Notes: generated by a model not told the origin, from the letters alone. A stretch of 45,857 nucleotides of DNA from Bacteroidia bacterium (GCA_030427285.1 JAUHWX010000002.1:1-45857); one strand, 5' to 3'. Shown: positions 1 to 8,278, numbered from the stretch's first letter. Translations and numbers: made by a program.

Positions 1-158
1 TTTCTGGCTTCCGCATTTTGATGAAACTCCATATCTAACCTCTAAGTCACTGGAGTAGCCAGTATAGTATCGGTTAAGTTTTTTACTGTGTAATATGTAA
101 ACATAGAATGGCATTAATGGAAAAGATATAACTAATTCCCTTGTCAAGATAATGCGCA
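1..158. other. Window-edge stretch without a supportable gene
   Basis: No reading frame long enough to support is contained here. A short frame is open from the left edge on the plus strand and stops near base 55, and a start-like ATG on the minus strand near base 31 runs off the left edge. Either could be the end of a flanking gene, but neither can be assessed from this window. Confidence 0.4.
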
Positions 159-164
159 TAAAAA

Positions 165-190
165 AACCCGACACGAAAGTGTCGGGTTTT
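165..190 (-). terminator. Rho-independent terminator of tRNA-Asn
   Basis: Stem ACCCGACAC / GTGTCGGGT with a GAAA loop, flanked by an A-run on the left and a T-run on the right, so it can act in both directions. It lies just downstream of the minus-strand tRNA gene, where the left A-run reads as the U-tract. The GNRA-type loop and GC-rich stem make this a strong call. Confidence 0.8.
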
Positions 191-195
191 TGAAG

Positions 196-269
196 CTCCT
201 CCTCTTGGGCTCGAACCAAGGACCCTCTGATTAACAGTCAGATGCTCTAACCAACTGAGCTAAGGAGGA
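196..269 (-). tRNA. tRNA-Asn (anticodon GTT)
   Basis: The minus strand folds as a full cloverleaf: acceptor arms TCCTCCT and AGGAGGA, D-arm GCTC/GAGC, anticodon stem TCTGA/TCAGA with loop CTGTTAA (anticodon GTT), and T-arm CTTGG/CCAAG with TTCGAGC loop. The discriminator base is G, as usual for asparagine tRNA. CCA is not encoded (CTTCA follows), so it must be added enzymatically. A terminator follows directly and a partial duplicate of the gene lies upstream. Confidence 0.96.
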
Positions 270-291
270 ATATATTTGTAATTGTTTTCGT

Positions 292-339
292 GCTCGAACC
301 AACCCCGATAGCTATCGGGGCTCTGATTAACAGTCAGAT
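292..339 (-). pseudogene. Degenerate partial tRNA-Asn copy split by a palindrome
   Basis: Bases 321-339 repeat the 19-nt anticodon arm of the intact tRNA-Asn (225-243) exactly, and 292-301 repeat ten bases of its T-arm (209-218). Between them is an 18-bp perfect palindrome, CCCCGATAGCTATCGGGG (303-320), in place of the variable region and one T-stem strand. D-arm and acceptor stem are absent, so no functional tRNA can form. It looks like the relic of a tandem tRNA duplication invaded or rearranged around a palindromic element (inference). Confidence 0.7.
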
Positions 340-485
340 TAATTAAAATCTCTTTACTAAGATAAGAGCCTAAAGAACAATTTCTGCAAAGTTAAAGAAG
401 CATACCTTCCTCGTTTTTGCGGCTGCAATATTAGTACCTTTCATCCAATTACACAATATTTGCAGAAATTATTCAAATAAAAAAT

Positions 486-1406
486 ATGAGTTTACTTATT
501 GTAGGTACCGTGGCCTTTGATGAATTGATTACCCCCTTTGGCGAATCGGGCAAAATATTAGGCGGTTCCGGCACTTACGCTGGGCTTTCTGCTTCCAATT
601 TTATGGATGATATCAACATTGTTTCTGTGGTTGGAGAAGATTTTCCGGAAGAGCATTTGACCAACTTTCGCAAAAAAGGAATCTCTACAGAAGGAATCAA
701 TGTGGTAAAAGGCGGCAAAACATTCTTCTGGAAAGGGAAGTATCACAACGATATGAATACTCGTGATACTTTGGACACTCAGCTTAACGTATTAGCCGAT
801 TTTGATCCGGTAATTCCAGAAAGCTTTAGAAAGAGTGAATTCCTTATGTTGGGTAACCTTACTCCAGCTGTACAGATGAATGTTCTGGAGCAAATGGAGC
901 AACGTCCTAAGTTGGTGATTTTGGATACCATGAACTTTTGGATGGACATAGCCATGGACGAGCTTAAAGCTGTGCTTAAGAAAATAGATGTTCTTACCAT
1001 AAATGACGAAGAAGCACGTCAGCTAAGTGGTGAATATTCACTGGTAAAAGCGGCTCAAAAGATTTTTGAAATGGGTCCCAAATATTTGATTATTAAGAAA
1101 GGTGAGCATGGAGCGCTTTTGTTTGGCGAAGGCGAAGTATTCTTTGCACCAGCATTGCCACTGGAGGAAGTGTTTGACCCAACCGGAGCAGGAGATACTT
1201 TTGCGGGAGGATTTATCGGTCATTTGGCACACACTCGCGATATTTCTTTTGACAATATGAAGCGTGCGGTAATTTTTGGTTCTGCACTTGCCTCTTTCTG
1301 TGTTGAGAAGTTTGGAACAGAGCGCATAGCAGCCATTACTCCTGAAGAAATGAATGAGCGTGTAAGCCAATTTATAGAACTTACACAGTTTGAAATAGAG
1401 TTATAA
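486..1406 (+). CDS. PfkB/ribokinase-family sugar kinase
   Basis: A 306-residue cytoplasmic carbohydrate or nucleoside kinase of the PfkB family, transferring ATP phosphate to a sugar-like substrate that cannot be identified from the sequence. The N-terminal glycine-rich GGSGTYAG segment (about residues 26-33) is the substrate-side signature. The C-terminal signature DPTGAGDTFAGG begins at D231 and supplies the anion hole and catalytic base D237. Length is normal for the family. The ATG follows an A-rich leader and is preceded by about 120 bases without genes. A strong terminator follows at 1432, so it is probably monocistronic. Confidence 0.93.
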   Translation: MSLLIVGTVAFDELITPFGESGKILGGSGTYAGLSASNFMDDINIVSVVGEDFPEEHLTNFRKKGISTEGINVVKGGKTFFWKGKYHNDMNTRDTLDTQLNVLADFDPVIPESFRKSEFLMLGNLTPAVQMNVLEQMEQRPKLVILDTMNFWMDIAMDELKAVLKKIDVLTINDEEARQLSGEYSLVKAAQKIFEMGPKYLIIKKGEHGALLFGEGEVFFAPALPLEEVFDPTGAGDTFAGGFIGHLAHTRDISFDNMKRAVIFGSALASFCVEKFGTERIAAITPEEMNERVSQFIELTQFEIEL

Positions 1407-1431
1407 AGACCTATTAAGTTTACGTTTTTAG

Positions 1432-1462
1432 AAATCCCGAAAATTTTTTCGGGATTTTTTTT
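1432..1462 (+). terminator. Rho-independent terminator after the PfkB kinase
   Basis: A 12-bp perfect stem AAATCCCGAAAA / TTTTCGGGATTT with a two-base minimal loop, continuing into a T-run. It lies 26 bases after the kinase stop and isolates that gene from the sigma-factor operon. Confidence 0.85.
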
Positions 1463-1573
1463 GTTCCGCACCCAACCTTTTGCAAAGCCCTGTCGTGTAC
1501 ACAAATAGTTGCGAAAGCATTAAACCCTAATGTCTCAAAATGTCGCAAACCCTGTGGTTAATTGTTCGGTTGT

Positions 1574-1617
1574 ACCGGGAGGACTGATTTTGGTTAAATT
1601 AGTCATCCCGGTTTTTA
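1574..1617 (+). promoter_or_regulatory. Terminator-like leader hairpin in front of the sigma-factor gene
   Basis: Bases 1574-1585 (ACCGGGAGGACT) pair with 1601-1612 (AGTCATCCCGGT) with one mismatch across a 15-base loop and are followed directly by five T residues. The sigma-factor ATG starts only 11 bases after the stem. The location inside the leader rather than after a gene suggests attenuation or blocking of ribosome access, but it could also be a second terminator of upstream transcription. Confidence 0.5.
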
Positions 1618-1623
1618 TAATAT

Positions 1624-2184
1624 ATGGACATTGAAAAGGAACTGTTAGAAGCTTGCATTAGGCAGGAGCGTAGGGCTCAGTTTGAGCTGTATAAGCGCTG
1701 CTACAGTATTTTAATGTCGGTATGTATGAGGTACGAGCGCAATAAGGAAGATGCCGAGTTTATGCTCAACAAAGTATTTCACAAAATACTTACACACATT
1801 GAGAGGTATGATGAAAAAGCACCTTTTGAAGCCTGGATAAGAAGAATTGCCATCAATACGCAAATTGATGAGTTTAGAAAAAACAGCCGAAGCAAATTAG
1901 ATTATCATGAGGAACCTATGGAAATGGCACCCCTTACAGTGATGGAATATAATGAGGCTGATAAAAAGTTTGATGCTGAGGAGTTGGAGATGATGATTAG
2001 AATGTTGCCACCAGTGAGTCAAAAGGTATTTAACCTATATGTAATTGATGGATATAATCACAAAGAGATAGCCGAGCAGCTTGACATGAGTGAAGGAACG
2101 AGCAAATGGCACCTTAGCAGTGCTCGCAAGAAGTTGAAGGCAATGATGAAGAAAATACTGAATAACGTAGCGGTATTGTTATGA
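1624..2184 (+). CDS. ECF-type RNA polymerase sigma factor
   Basis: A 186-residue sigma-70-family protein of the extracytoplasmic-function class: it directs RNA polymerase to a specific promoter set in response to an envelope signal. Region 2 spans about residues 22-90 and includes WIRRIAINTQIDEFRK (71-86), the promoter -10 recognition and melting part. Region 4 spans about 122-172, with the helix-turn-helix YNHKEIAEQLDMSEGTSKWHL around 144-164. Region 3 is absent, as usual for ECF factors. Its stop codon overlaps the next ATG by one ATGA unit, so it is translationally coupled to a membrane protein that is its probable regulator (inference). Confidence 0.95.
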   Translation: MDIEKELLEACIRQERRAQFELYKRCYSILMSVCMRYERNKEDAEFMLNKVFHKILTHIERYDEKAPFEAWIRRIAINTQIDEFRKNSRSKLDYHEEPMEMAPLTVMEYNEADKKFDAEELEMMIRMLPPVSQKVFNLYVIDGYNHKEIAEQLDMSEGTSKWHLSSARKKLKAMMKKILNNVAVLL

Positions 2185-3419
2185 CGGAGAAGGAGATCGA
2201 AAAATTATTTAAGAGTAAGCTCAATAATCGTGAGTTTGCGTTTAACCCTGCCAATTGGGAGGCTATGGAGGCTATTCTCGATAGTACACCTAAGCCTGCT
2301 GGTGCCTTTTATTGGCGCTCGGTTATGGCGGTATTATTATTCGGTGTGGCTGTTTGGAGTCTTATCACATTTGCTCCGGCTACAGCCGAAAGTAATGTAA
2401 CGAACAATGTAGAACTTAGCAGTCCAGTTGAAACTAAAGCTGAACCTCAAGAAGCAGTTTCTTCAAAAGGTGAAGTGCAATTTGAAAGCCAATTAGAAGA
2501 AAGTCAGCAGGAAGAAGCAGTCGCCCAAAACGAATTGGAGAGTGTTAACACAGAGAAAACATTGGCCGCAAATGCAGTGAGAAATACCAATGAAGGTGCA
2601 CTGAGCAATCAAGCAGTTCAAGAGCCATCTAGCGCTATAGCTGCTGCTGAAAATTCTTATGTAGATGAAGTTTCTACAGATGAGGTTTCTTTGGTTGACC
2701 CTGTTTTCACAACCCCTCTTTCTAAAAAAGGTTTTGTCTTTAATAGTGAGCTTCCACAGCCTCTAGTTGAGATTACCTCAGGAAACAACTTTACCCCGGA
2801 AGCTTTCAAAAAGTTTGACTCTAAGAGTTCATTTTACCTGGAAGTAGCACCTGTATTCTCGGGCTCATATAACGCGAATAACGTTGGAGTGGGCTGGCAC
2901 GCAGGCCTTGGTTGGGAAAGAGCGATTGGCCAGAAGTTTCAGTTTAGTATTGGGCTCGGCTATACAGTGCAAAACGGTGTGGGTATTGAGAATAATAGCG
3001 ATAGCGTGTTTTACAATTTTGGTAAAGAAGTAGTAGAAACCCAAGAAGTGAACAGTCGACTGGATTATGTGGAACTTCCGGTAAGCATTAGCTACAAGCT
3101 TAATCAAAGAAATATGGTAGAGTTTGGAATGTATGCTGGGTACCTGGTAAACGTTTCCCGTGAGGTGGATAAGGAAATTTCAAAGTTTAAAACTGAAACA
3201 CAATACGAGTCTACCAAAGAAAATGGCTACCAAGAGGAGTTTAAGCGAATGGATTATGGCCTGACTTTAGGCTACAGGTATAGAGTTACACCAGCATTGA
3301 GCGTGGGTGTGCATTATAATCTGGGCTTTATAGATATTACCAAAAACATACAAGGAGACTACCTTCAAAGACATACAAACCAAAATACCCGAGTGGTATT
3401 TCGATATTCAATTTTATGA
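2181..3419 (+). CDS. Single-pass membrane protein with C-terminal outer-membrane beta-barrel domain (candidate anti-sigma)
   Basis: 412 residues in three parts. Residues 1-43 are a charged, cytoplasmic-looking segment (MTEKEIEKLFKSKL...). One hydrophobic helix follows at about 45-66. Then comes a Glu/Gln/Ser/Ala-rich low-complexity linker to about 210, and from about 216 a beta-strand-rich domain with alternating aromatic residues and repeated GY/GLG strands, ending in RYSIL, as in PorT/OmpA-like small outer-membrane barrels. Coupling to the ECF sigma factor by an ATGA overlap suggests that the N-terminus binds sigma and the C-terminus senses the envelope. A protein with both an inner-membrane helix and an outer-membrane barrel would span the periplasm; the barrel assignment is by eye. 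No zinc-binding anti-sigma motif is seen. Confidence 0.75.
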   Translation: MTEKEIEKLFKSKLNNREFAFNPANWEAMEAILDSTPKPAGAFYWRSVMAVLLFGVAVWSLITFAPATAESNVTNNVELSSPVETKAEPQEAVSSKGEVQFESQLEESQQEEAVAQNELESVNTEKTLAANAVRNTNEGALSNQAVQEPSSAIAAAENSYVDEVSTDEVSLVDPVFTTPLSKKGFVFNSELPQPLVEITSGNNFTPEAFKKFDSKSSFYLEVAPVFSGSYNANNVGVGWHAGLGWERAIGQKFQFSIGLGYTVQNGVGIENNSDSVFYNFGKEVVETQEVNSRLDYVELPVSISYKLNQRNMVEFGMYAGYLVNVSREVDKEISKFKTETQYESTKENGYQEEFKRMDYGLTLGYRYRVTPALSVGVHYNLGFIDITKNIQGDYLQRHTNQNTRVVFRYSIL

Positions 3420-4543
3420 TAAACATGAGGGCAATATGTATGCTGGTGGTACTCATAGGATTTGCCACAGCATGTAAGAAAGATAACGCAAATGCTACGT
3501 CTGACGGTGGGTATCAGGATGAATACCGTTTTTATACTACTGCAAAAATTAACGGACTGCCAATAGAGCTTAATGCAGGCGAGGATAATTATGGCCTTGA
3601 AACGAATTATACGCTGGAGGATAGTGTAGTGATAATGGAGGGTATGCTGGCCAAAGAAAACGAACCTTTAAAAAACGCTGTTCTACTTCGATTTAGAGGA
3701 AACCAAAAGGTAACTAGGGTAGAAGATTTTCGGGTAGAAAAGTCACTTCGGCCAGGGTTGTTTTCTTATCGGGATAAGACAGGGTACAGCTCAGTACCGG
3801 GGTCTTATGACTTAAAATTTTTAGGCGACACATCATATTATCAGCTGAATTATAGTTGGATGTTTGAAACGGGTTCTAGTTCATCTTTTCGAAGCCCTCC
3901 TCCTATAAGGGTAAATGCACAGGATTTTGATCCGTTCAAAGTGAGCTTAATGACAGATTTTAACGGATGTAAAAGTGTAGTTACACATTGGATAAATATT
4001 TTAGAAGATTGCGATGCTGCGATAAAGGTTTCTAATGTGTCACCTTATGGGTTTAATGTGAATGCAGTATCGCGCCAAGGAAATATCCTCAGTGTGGAGT
4101 GGACTTTAGATGGTAATACGGTAGAGCCTAGTTTTTCAGGCTACATAGGCGCAAGCCTATATGGCGAACATACCCTAAAAGGTGAAATATTCTTTGAAGA
4201 AGGGTGTACAAAAATTGTAGAAAGAACATTTGATGCTTCCGCAGCCACACCCTGTTTGACAGACTTTTGGTATGAAAAAAGTAAAGCTACAACTTACGAT
4301 CAGAAGCAGCTTGGCGCGGTTGAAATTGAGTATTATGATGAAAACGGTAAAAAGTTTAGCACCTTTTACTCAGGCACAGGTGGTGATTTTGAGATTGTTT
4401 CGCTTAGCCCCTATTTAGAAAACGAGAAAGCTCAGTCAACCACTCGCTTTTTCTTTAATGCGGAGGCAATTCTAAAAAACGAAGATGGGACTTCGGTAGA
4501 GCTTACCGAATGCTTTGGAAGCTTTGCAGTAGCTCACCCTTAA
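3416..4543 (+). CDS. Hypothetical lipoprotein, third gene of the sigma-factor operon
   Basis: 375 residues with a lipoprotein signal peptide: hydrophobic segment then ATAC, giving lipidated C20 and KKDN behind it. The rest is a soluble, beta-rich exported domain of no family I recognise. Its ATG overlaps the preceding stop by ATGA, so all three genes of the unit are coupled. A second possible start lies three codons on (M4). It could be the ligand-binding or surface partner of the trans-envelope protein upstream, by position only. Its stop codon overlaps the stop of the convergent biotin carrier gene, leaving no room for a terminator. Confidence 0.8.
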   Translation: MINMRAICMLVVLIGFATACKKDNANATSDGGYQDEYRFYTTAKINGLPIELNAGEDNYGLETNYTLEDSVVIMEGMLAKENEPLKNAVLLRFRGNQKVTRVEDFRVEKSLRPGLFSYRDKTGYSSVPGSYDLKFLGDTSYYQLNYSWMFETGSSSSFRSPPPIRVNAQDFDPFKVSLMTDFNGCKSVVTHWINILEDCDAAIKVSNVSPYGFNVNAVSRQGNILSVEWTLDGNTVEPSFSGYIGASLYGEHTLKGEIFFEEGCTKIVERTFDASAATPCLTDFWYEKSKATTYDQKQLGAVEIEYYDENGKKFSTFYSGTGGDFEIVSLSPYLENEKAQSTTRFFFNAEAILKNEDGTSVELTECFGSFAVAHP

Positions 4544-5046
4544 GATTCAAATTCCACCAAAATCTGATTTTTTTCTACAGCTTTACCTTTTGCAGCGTGA
4601 ATAGCTTTTACCACAGCATCACCTTCGGCTTTCAGTACGTTTTCCATTTTCATGGCCTCCAATACTACTAGCTTATCACCTTTGGCTACAGTGTCTCCTG
4701 CAGAAACAATAATGTCTAAAACCATTCCTGGCATAGGTGCCTTCAAGTCATTGGCTTTGTTAGAGGCTAAATCAGCCATCCCAAGTTCTTCCAAAAGAAG
4801 GTCAAAACGGTCTTTTGCGCTAAGCTCATACATAGAGTCATTTACCCGTATCGTAAAGGTTTTGGCAGCATAATCGGCCTTTACTATATCCACACGGTAG
4901 CTTTTGCTGTTGCTTAAAATGTGAAAACCGTCTCCATCTTTGGCTAAATCCAAGTCATATGATTTTCCATTTACGGTGCCTGTTTGTGGTTTTTCCTTTA
5001 CGGGCTCTACCTGATACTGCTGTTCTCCAATGTTTATTATCTGCAT
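4540..5046 (-). CDS. Biotin carboxyl carrier protein of an acyl-CoA carboxylase
   Basis: 168 residues. The last 70 form a biotinyl domain with the biotinylation motif EAMKMEN, in which K133 is the modified lysine, preceded by APMPGMV as in acetyl-, propionyl- or methylcrotonyl-CoA carboxylase carriers. The first 90 residues are a small beta-rich domain common in Bacteroidetes carrier subunits. The partner biotin carboxylase and carboxyltransferase are not in this window, so the substrate cannot be stated. The gene converges on the lipoprotein gene with overlapping stop codons (TAA on both strands within 4540-4543) and diverges from the exported protein at 5106. Confidence 0.9.
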   Translation of the reverse strand: MQIINIGEQQYQVEPVKEKPQTGTVNGKSYDLDLAKDGDGFHILSNSKSYRVDIVKADYAAKTFTIRVNDSMYELSAKDRFDLLLEELGMADLASNKANDLKAPMPGMVLDIIVSAGDTVAKGDKLVVLEAMKMENVLKAEGDAVVKAIHAAKGKAVEKNQILVEFES

Positions 5047-5105
5047 GTGCTCTTCTTTGAATAATGCCTTTATTTTTGACGCTTCAATTTATAGCAAAAG
5101 GCAAA

Positions 5106-6818
5106 ATGCAAAGATGGCTCTTTTTTATTTTCTGCATAATGGGATGTGTGTTGATGGCGCAACCCTCGGATATTGTTTCTATTCACCTTTCAATTTGGAA
5201 GGATGGGGCTTTCGCTTCTGCTAATCCAAATGTCATTCAAGCTTCCGCTGAAGTTACTTTCAAAGCGAGCAAAGCTGCTAGCCAGGCAGCTTTGCTCGCT
5301 AAAGGTTTAACCGTAAGTAGTGTTGAATTACGCGAAGGAAGAATAAAGGGAAAGCTAAAATGGAGCCAGCAGAATGATAGTCTTTTTATTCAATTACCTG
5401 CCGGTAAAAGGTCAACGAGCACGGTAAAAATTGATTACCAAATAAGCCTGACTGATGAAAACAACTTAGCTTACATTCAAAAATCAGAAAACGTTTTTGC
5501 GCTTAACGCAATGAATACTGCAGCCGAAATGGGCATGGGCATTCCAGGTATGTGGTTTCCTGGAGCGAGAGGGGATCGCTTTAAAATGAAGTTGGACATT
5601 ACCACCAAAGCCGAAGAGAATATAGGTTTTTGCGGAAGCGAGGAATACAAAGTAAATCTGCCAAATGGCTTGATAGCTCACTTTTGGAAAACCGAGAAAG
5701 AAATTTTCCCAGAAGATTTTTACTTAATTATTGGAACCTTCAAAGAGTTTGACGCTGAAGAATTGGAGGAGGAGTTTGAGCTAAGCACTATTGCCTTGAA
5801 GGAAATGAAATTTGAAAAGGCAAAGCGGAAAGTGATGCCTTATATTTCGCTGTATGGTCTTACTGAAGGCGCTATTTCGGATAGTGAATATGCAGTTGTA
5901 GATAGCTTGAGCGCACAGGATTTTTCAGAATACTTTTTGAATAAAGAAGATTTGCCAACAATCTCAAAAGAGCAATATCAAATAGAGGCTGCTTTGGCTT
6001 TTTATATAGAAAATCAAGATTTGCAAAAGGCATCAGAAAAGCATTGGGGCACTTATTCAAAACTAAAAGGAGCGGATTGGGCAAGTAAAATAATGCGCAA
6101 TAAATGGGATAATAAGGACAGTTTGAGTGTGGAGCATTATGACAAAGTGCTGGCCGATCGTTTGGTGAGCTATCAAAAGAGCAACTCTGATTTGATAGCC
6201 GTAATCCCATCACAACAGTTGAATACAGCCTTTGTAAAGCCTATAATAGAAAGTAGAGCTTTACCAATGGTGAGCTTTAGTTATCGCTATGTTTCGGGTG
6301 ATACAGCTCTTTACGTGATGTATTCTCAAGATACCATAAAGAGTAATATTTATGCTTTCCCTATAAAGGTAATAGTGCGCAGTGGCGATAGGATTGACAC
6401 CGCTTTTAAGCTGGTAGATCAGGTAAGCGGAGAGCTTAAAGTTACCTTTCCAAAAGTGCCCAATTTGGCAAAAGTTGAGGTGGGTGCTTACTTTCCGGGA
6501 ACAATGACGGAAAATCGCCCTGATACGTATAATTTGTTTCAGCTGAGCAAGGCCGAAAGTGAAGAGGAGCGTGAGGAAGCACTGATTGGCTTATTCAAAA
6601 CATCAAACCCAAATTTATTTTCTACAGCACTTGGCATAGCTATGGATGACGAGCAATCGCGTTTGCGTATGTTAGCGCTTGATTATGCGGATAACCTCAA
6701 TGCAGCGGGCCAGCAAAAATTGAAAGACACGATCATCGCCTTGAGCGAAAATGACCCCAATGCTGAGGTGCGTAAAAAGGCTAAAATATTGGTAGCGAAA
6801 TATTATGGACCAAAGTAA
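5106..6818 (+). CDS. Exported protein resembling the N-terminal domain of M1 aminopeptidases, no zinc site
   Basis: 570 residues from the preferred start, which opens a clean signal peptide (MQRWLFFIFC...LMAQ); an upstream ATG at 5064 would add 14 residues in front of it. The region from about 20 to 230 resembles the beta-saddle domain of M1 aminopeptidases, including GMWFPGARGDRFKMKLDIT. No HExxH zinc motif occurs anywhere, so peptidase activity is not expected. The C-terminus (about 490-570) is alpha-helical and HEAT-like. Likely a periplasmic or surface binding protein; family assignment is tentative. Confidence 0.7.
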   Translation: MQRWLFFIFCIMGCVLMAQPSDIVSIHLSIWKDGAFASANPNVIQASAEVTFKASKAASQAALLAKGLTVSSVELREGRIKGKLKWSQQNDSLFIQLPAGKRSTSTVKIDYQISLTDENNLAYIQKSENVFALNAMNTAAEMGMGIPGMWFPGARGDRFKMKLDITTKAEENIGFCGSEEYKVNLPNGLIAHFWKTEKEIFPEDFYLIIGTFKEFDAEELEEEFELSTIALKEMKFEKAKRKVMPYISLYGLTEGAISDSEYAVVDSLSAQDFSEYFLNKEDLPTISKEQYQIEAALAFYIENQDLQKASEKHWGTYSKLKGADWASKIMRNKWDNKDSLSVEHYDKVLADRLVSYQKSNSDLIAVIPSQQLNTAFVKPIIESRALPMVSFSYRYVSGDTALYVMYSQDTIKSNIYAFPIKVIVRSGDRIDTAFKLVDQVSGELKVTFPKVPNLAKVEVGAYFPGTMTENRPDTYNLFQLSKAESEEEREEALIGLFKTSNPNLFSTALGIAMDDEQSRLRMLALDYADNLNAAGQQKLKDTIIALSENDPNAEVRKKAKILVAKYYGPK

Positions 6819-6829
6819 ATCACTTTGGT

Positions 6830-6837
6830 TAAATTTG
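6830..6837 (+). promoter_or_regulatory. Possible -7 element (TAAATTTG) upstream of rseP
   Basis: TAAATTTG matches the Bacteroidetes -7 consensus TAnnTTTG, 63 bases before the rseP ATG. No convincing TTG element is found at the usual distance upstream, so this is a partial match only. Confidence 0.35.
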
Positions 6838-6899
6838 CCCGCTTTAATAATGAATACCCCCGGAATGCGTTAATACTCGCTACCGACTAAAATATACGA

Positions 6900-8219
6900 A
6901 TGGACATTTTTATACAAGCTTCCCAATTTATACTTAGCCTTTCTCTACTCATCATTTTGCACGAGATGGGGCACTTTATTCCAGCAAAACTTTTTAAAAC
7001 CCGAGTAGAAAAATTCTACCTCTTTTTTGATCCTTGGTTTTCTTTGGTAAAGAAGAAAATTGGCGGTACCGAATATGGTATTGGCTGGCTTCCTCTAGGT
7101 GGTTATGTAAAAATAGCCGGAATGATAGACGAAAGCATGGATAAGGAGCAAATGAAGCAGGAGCCTCAGCCTTGGGAGTTTCGTTCTAAGCCGGCCTGGC
7201 AGCGTCTTATTATTATGATTGGAGGTGTTACCGTAAACGTAATCCTGGCCATCATCATTTATGCCGGTATGATGATGTACTATGGCGAAAGTTATTTGCC
7301 AAATAATATTATGGTATATGGTGTTACAGCAGACTCCACCGCCCAAGCTATTGGTATTGAAAATGGTGATAAAATCCTTTCTGTAGACGGTATTGAGATT
7401 GAGCGATTCTCTCAGATTCCAATTGAAATTCTTCTTTCTGATGAAGGGCTCATTAAGCTGGAGCGAAATGGAGAAATTAAGGAATTACGGATATCAGTAG
7501 AGGATAAGCGAGATTTGATTAAATCACAAAGCACTTTGGTTTCACCTCGAGTACCTTATGTCGTAGGAGGTTTTACAGATTCATCTGTAGCCAAAACAGC
7601 TGGGCTCATGGAAGGCGATAGCATTTATGGAATGAATGGAATGGAGATGATATACTTTGATCAGTATCTAGACGCCATTCCAAAGCAAGCGGGGCAATTG
7701 GTAAGCTTGAATATATTCAGAAATGGAGAGCAACAGAGTGTGGATCTTACCGTGCCTCAAAGCGGCCGTATAGGTGTATATGCAATGCCATTTACTCACT
7801 TTTACGATTTGGAGACAAAGCGTTATGGATTTTTTGAGGCCATTCCAGCGGGTATTAGCAAATCATACAAAGTGCTAAGTGATTATATCCGTCAGTTTAA
7901 GTTGATTCTAAGTCCTGAAACAGAAGCCTATAAAGAAGTGGGTGGATTCCTTATGATTGCCGATCAGTTTGACACCCAGTGGAACTGGCAACGCTTTTGG
8001 TCTTTCACGGCCTTTTTGAGCATTATGTTGGCTTTTCTTAATATACTCCCAATTCCAGCGCTTGACGGTGGCCATGTAGTGTTTGTACTATGGGAAATGA
8101 TTTCTGGCCGTAAGCCTTCCGAAAAAGTATTGGAGTACGCTCAAATGGTAGGTTTCATTATTCTACTTGGCTTGATTGTATTGGCTAATGGTAATGATAT
8201 TTTGAAGTTATTTGGTTAA
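6900..8219 (+). CDS. rseP: RIP metalloprotease RseP (site-2 protease)
   Basis: A 439-residue inner-membrane zinc protease that cuts transmembrane segments of regulatory proteins, classically anti-sigma factors. The HEMGH zinc motif is at H21-H25 in the first membrane helix, and the third ligand motif LDGG at 388-391 lies in a C-terminal helix. Two PDZ-like domains sit between them (about 130-200 and 207-290; AIGIENGDKILSVDGIEI, AGLMEGDSIYGMNG). Final helices end near 437. Length is normal. A sigma/anti-sigma pair lies 4 kb upstream, which could supply a substrate, but the genes are not in one operon. Confidence 0.95.
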   Translation: MDIFIQASQFILSLSLLIILHEMGHFIPAKLFKTRVEKFYLFFDPWFSLVKKKIGGTEYGIGWLPLGGYVKIAGMIDESMDKEQMKQEPQPWEFRSKPAWQRLIIMIGGVTVNVILAIIIYAGMMMYYGESYLPNNIMVYGVTADSTAQAIGIENGDKILSVDGIEIERFSQIPIEILLSDEGLIKLERNGEIKELRISVEDKRDLIKSQSTLVSPRVPYVVGGFTDSSVAKTAGLMEGDSIYGMNGMEMIYFDQYLDAIPKQAGQLVSLNIFRNGEQQSVDLTVPQSGRIGVYAMPFTHFYDLETKRYGFFEAIPAGISKSYKVLSDYIRQFKLILSPETEAYKEVGGFLMIADQFDTQWNWQRFWSFTAFLSIMLAFLNILPIPALDGGHVVFVLWEMISGRKPSEKVLEYAQMVGFIILLGLIVLANGNDILKLFG

Positions 8220-8240
8220 ACCGAACTAGGAAGAAAATTG

Positions 8241-8278
8241 AAAGCGGGATGGAAATAAGTTTCTGTCCCGCTTTTTTT
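8241..8278. terminator. Terminator between rseP and the convergent porin gene
   Basis: Stem AAAGCGGGA (8241-8249) / TCCCGCTTT (8266-8274) with a 16-base loop and a run of T after it. It sits between convergent genes and serves rseP, possibly also the opposite strand because of the AAA flank. Confidence 0.75.

Noticed and set aside
292-339. Second functional tRNA-Asn
   Set aside because: Only the anticodon arm and part of the T-arm are present; acceptor and D-arms are missing.
2865-3107. Minus-strand frames inside the barrel protein and many similar overlapping frames elsewhere
   Set aside because: They lie inside well-supported genes in other frames and show no motif or start signal.
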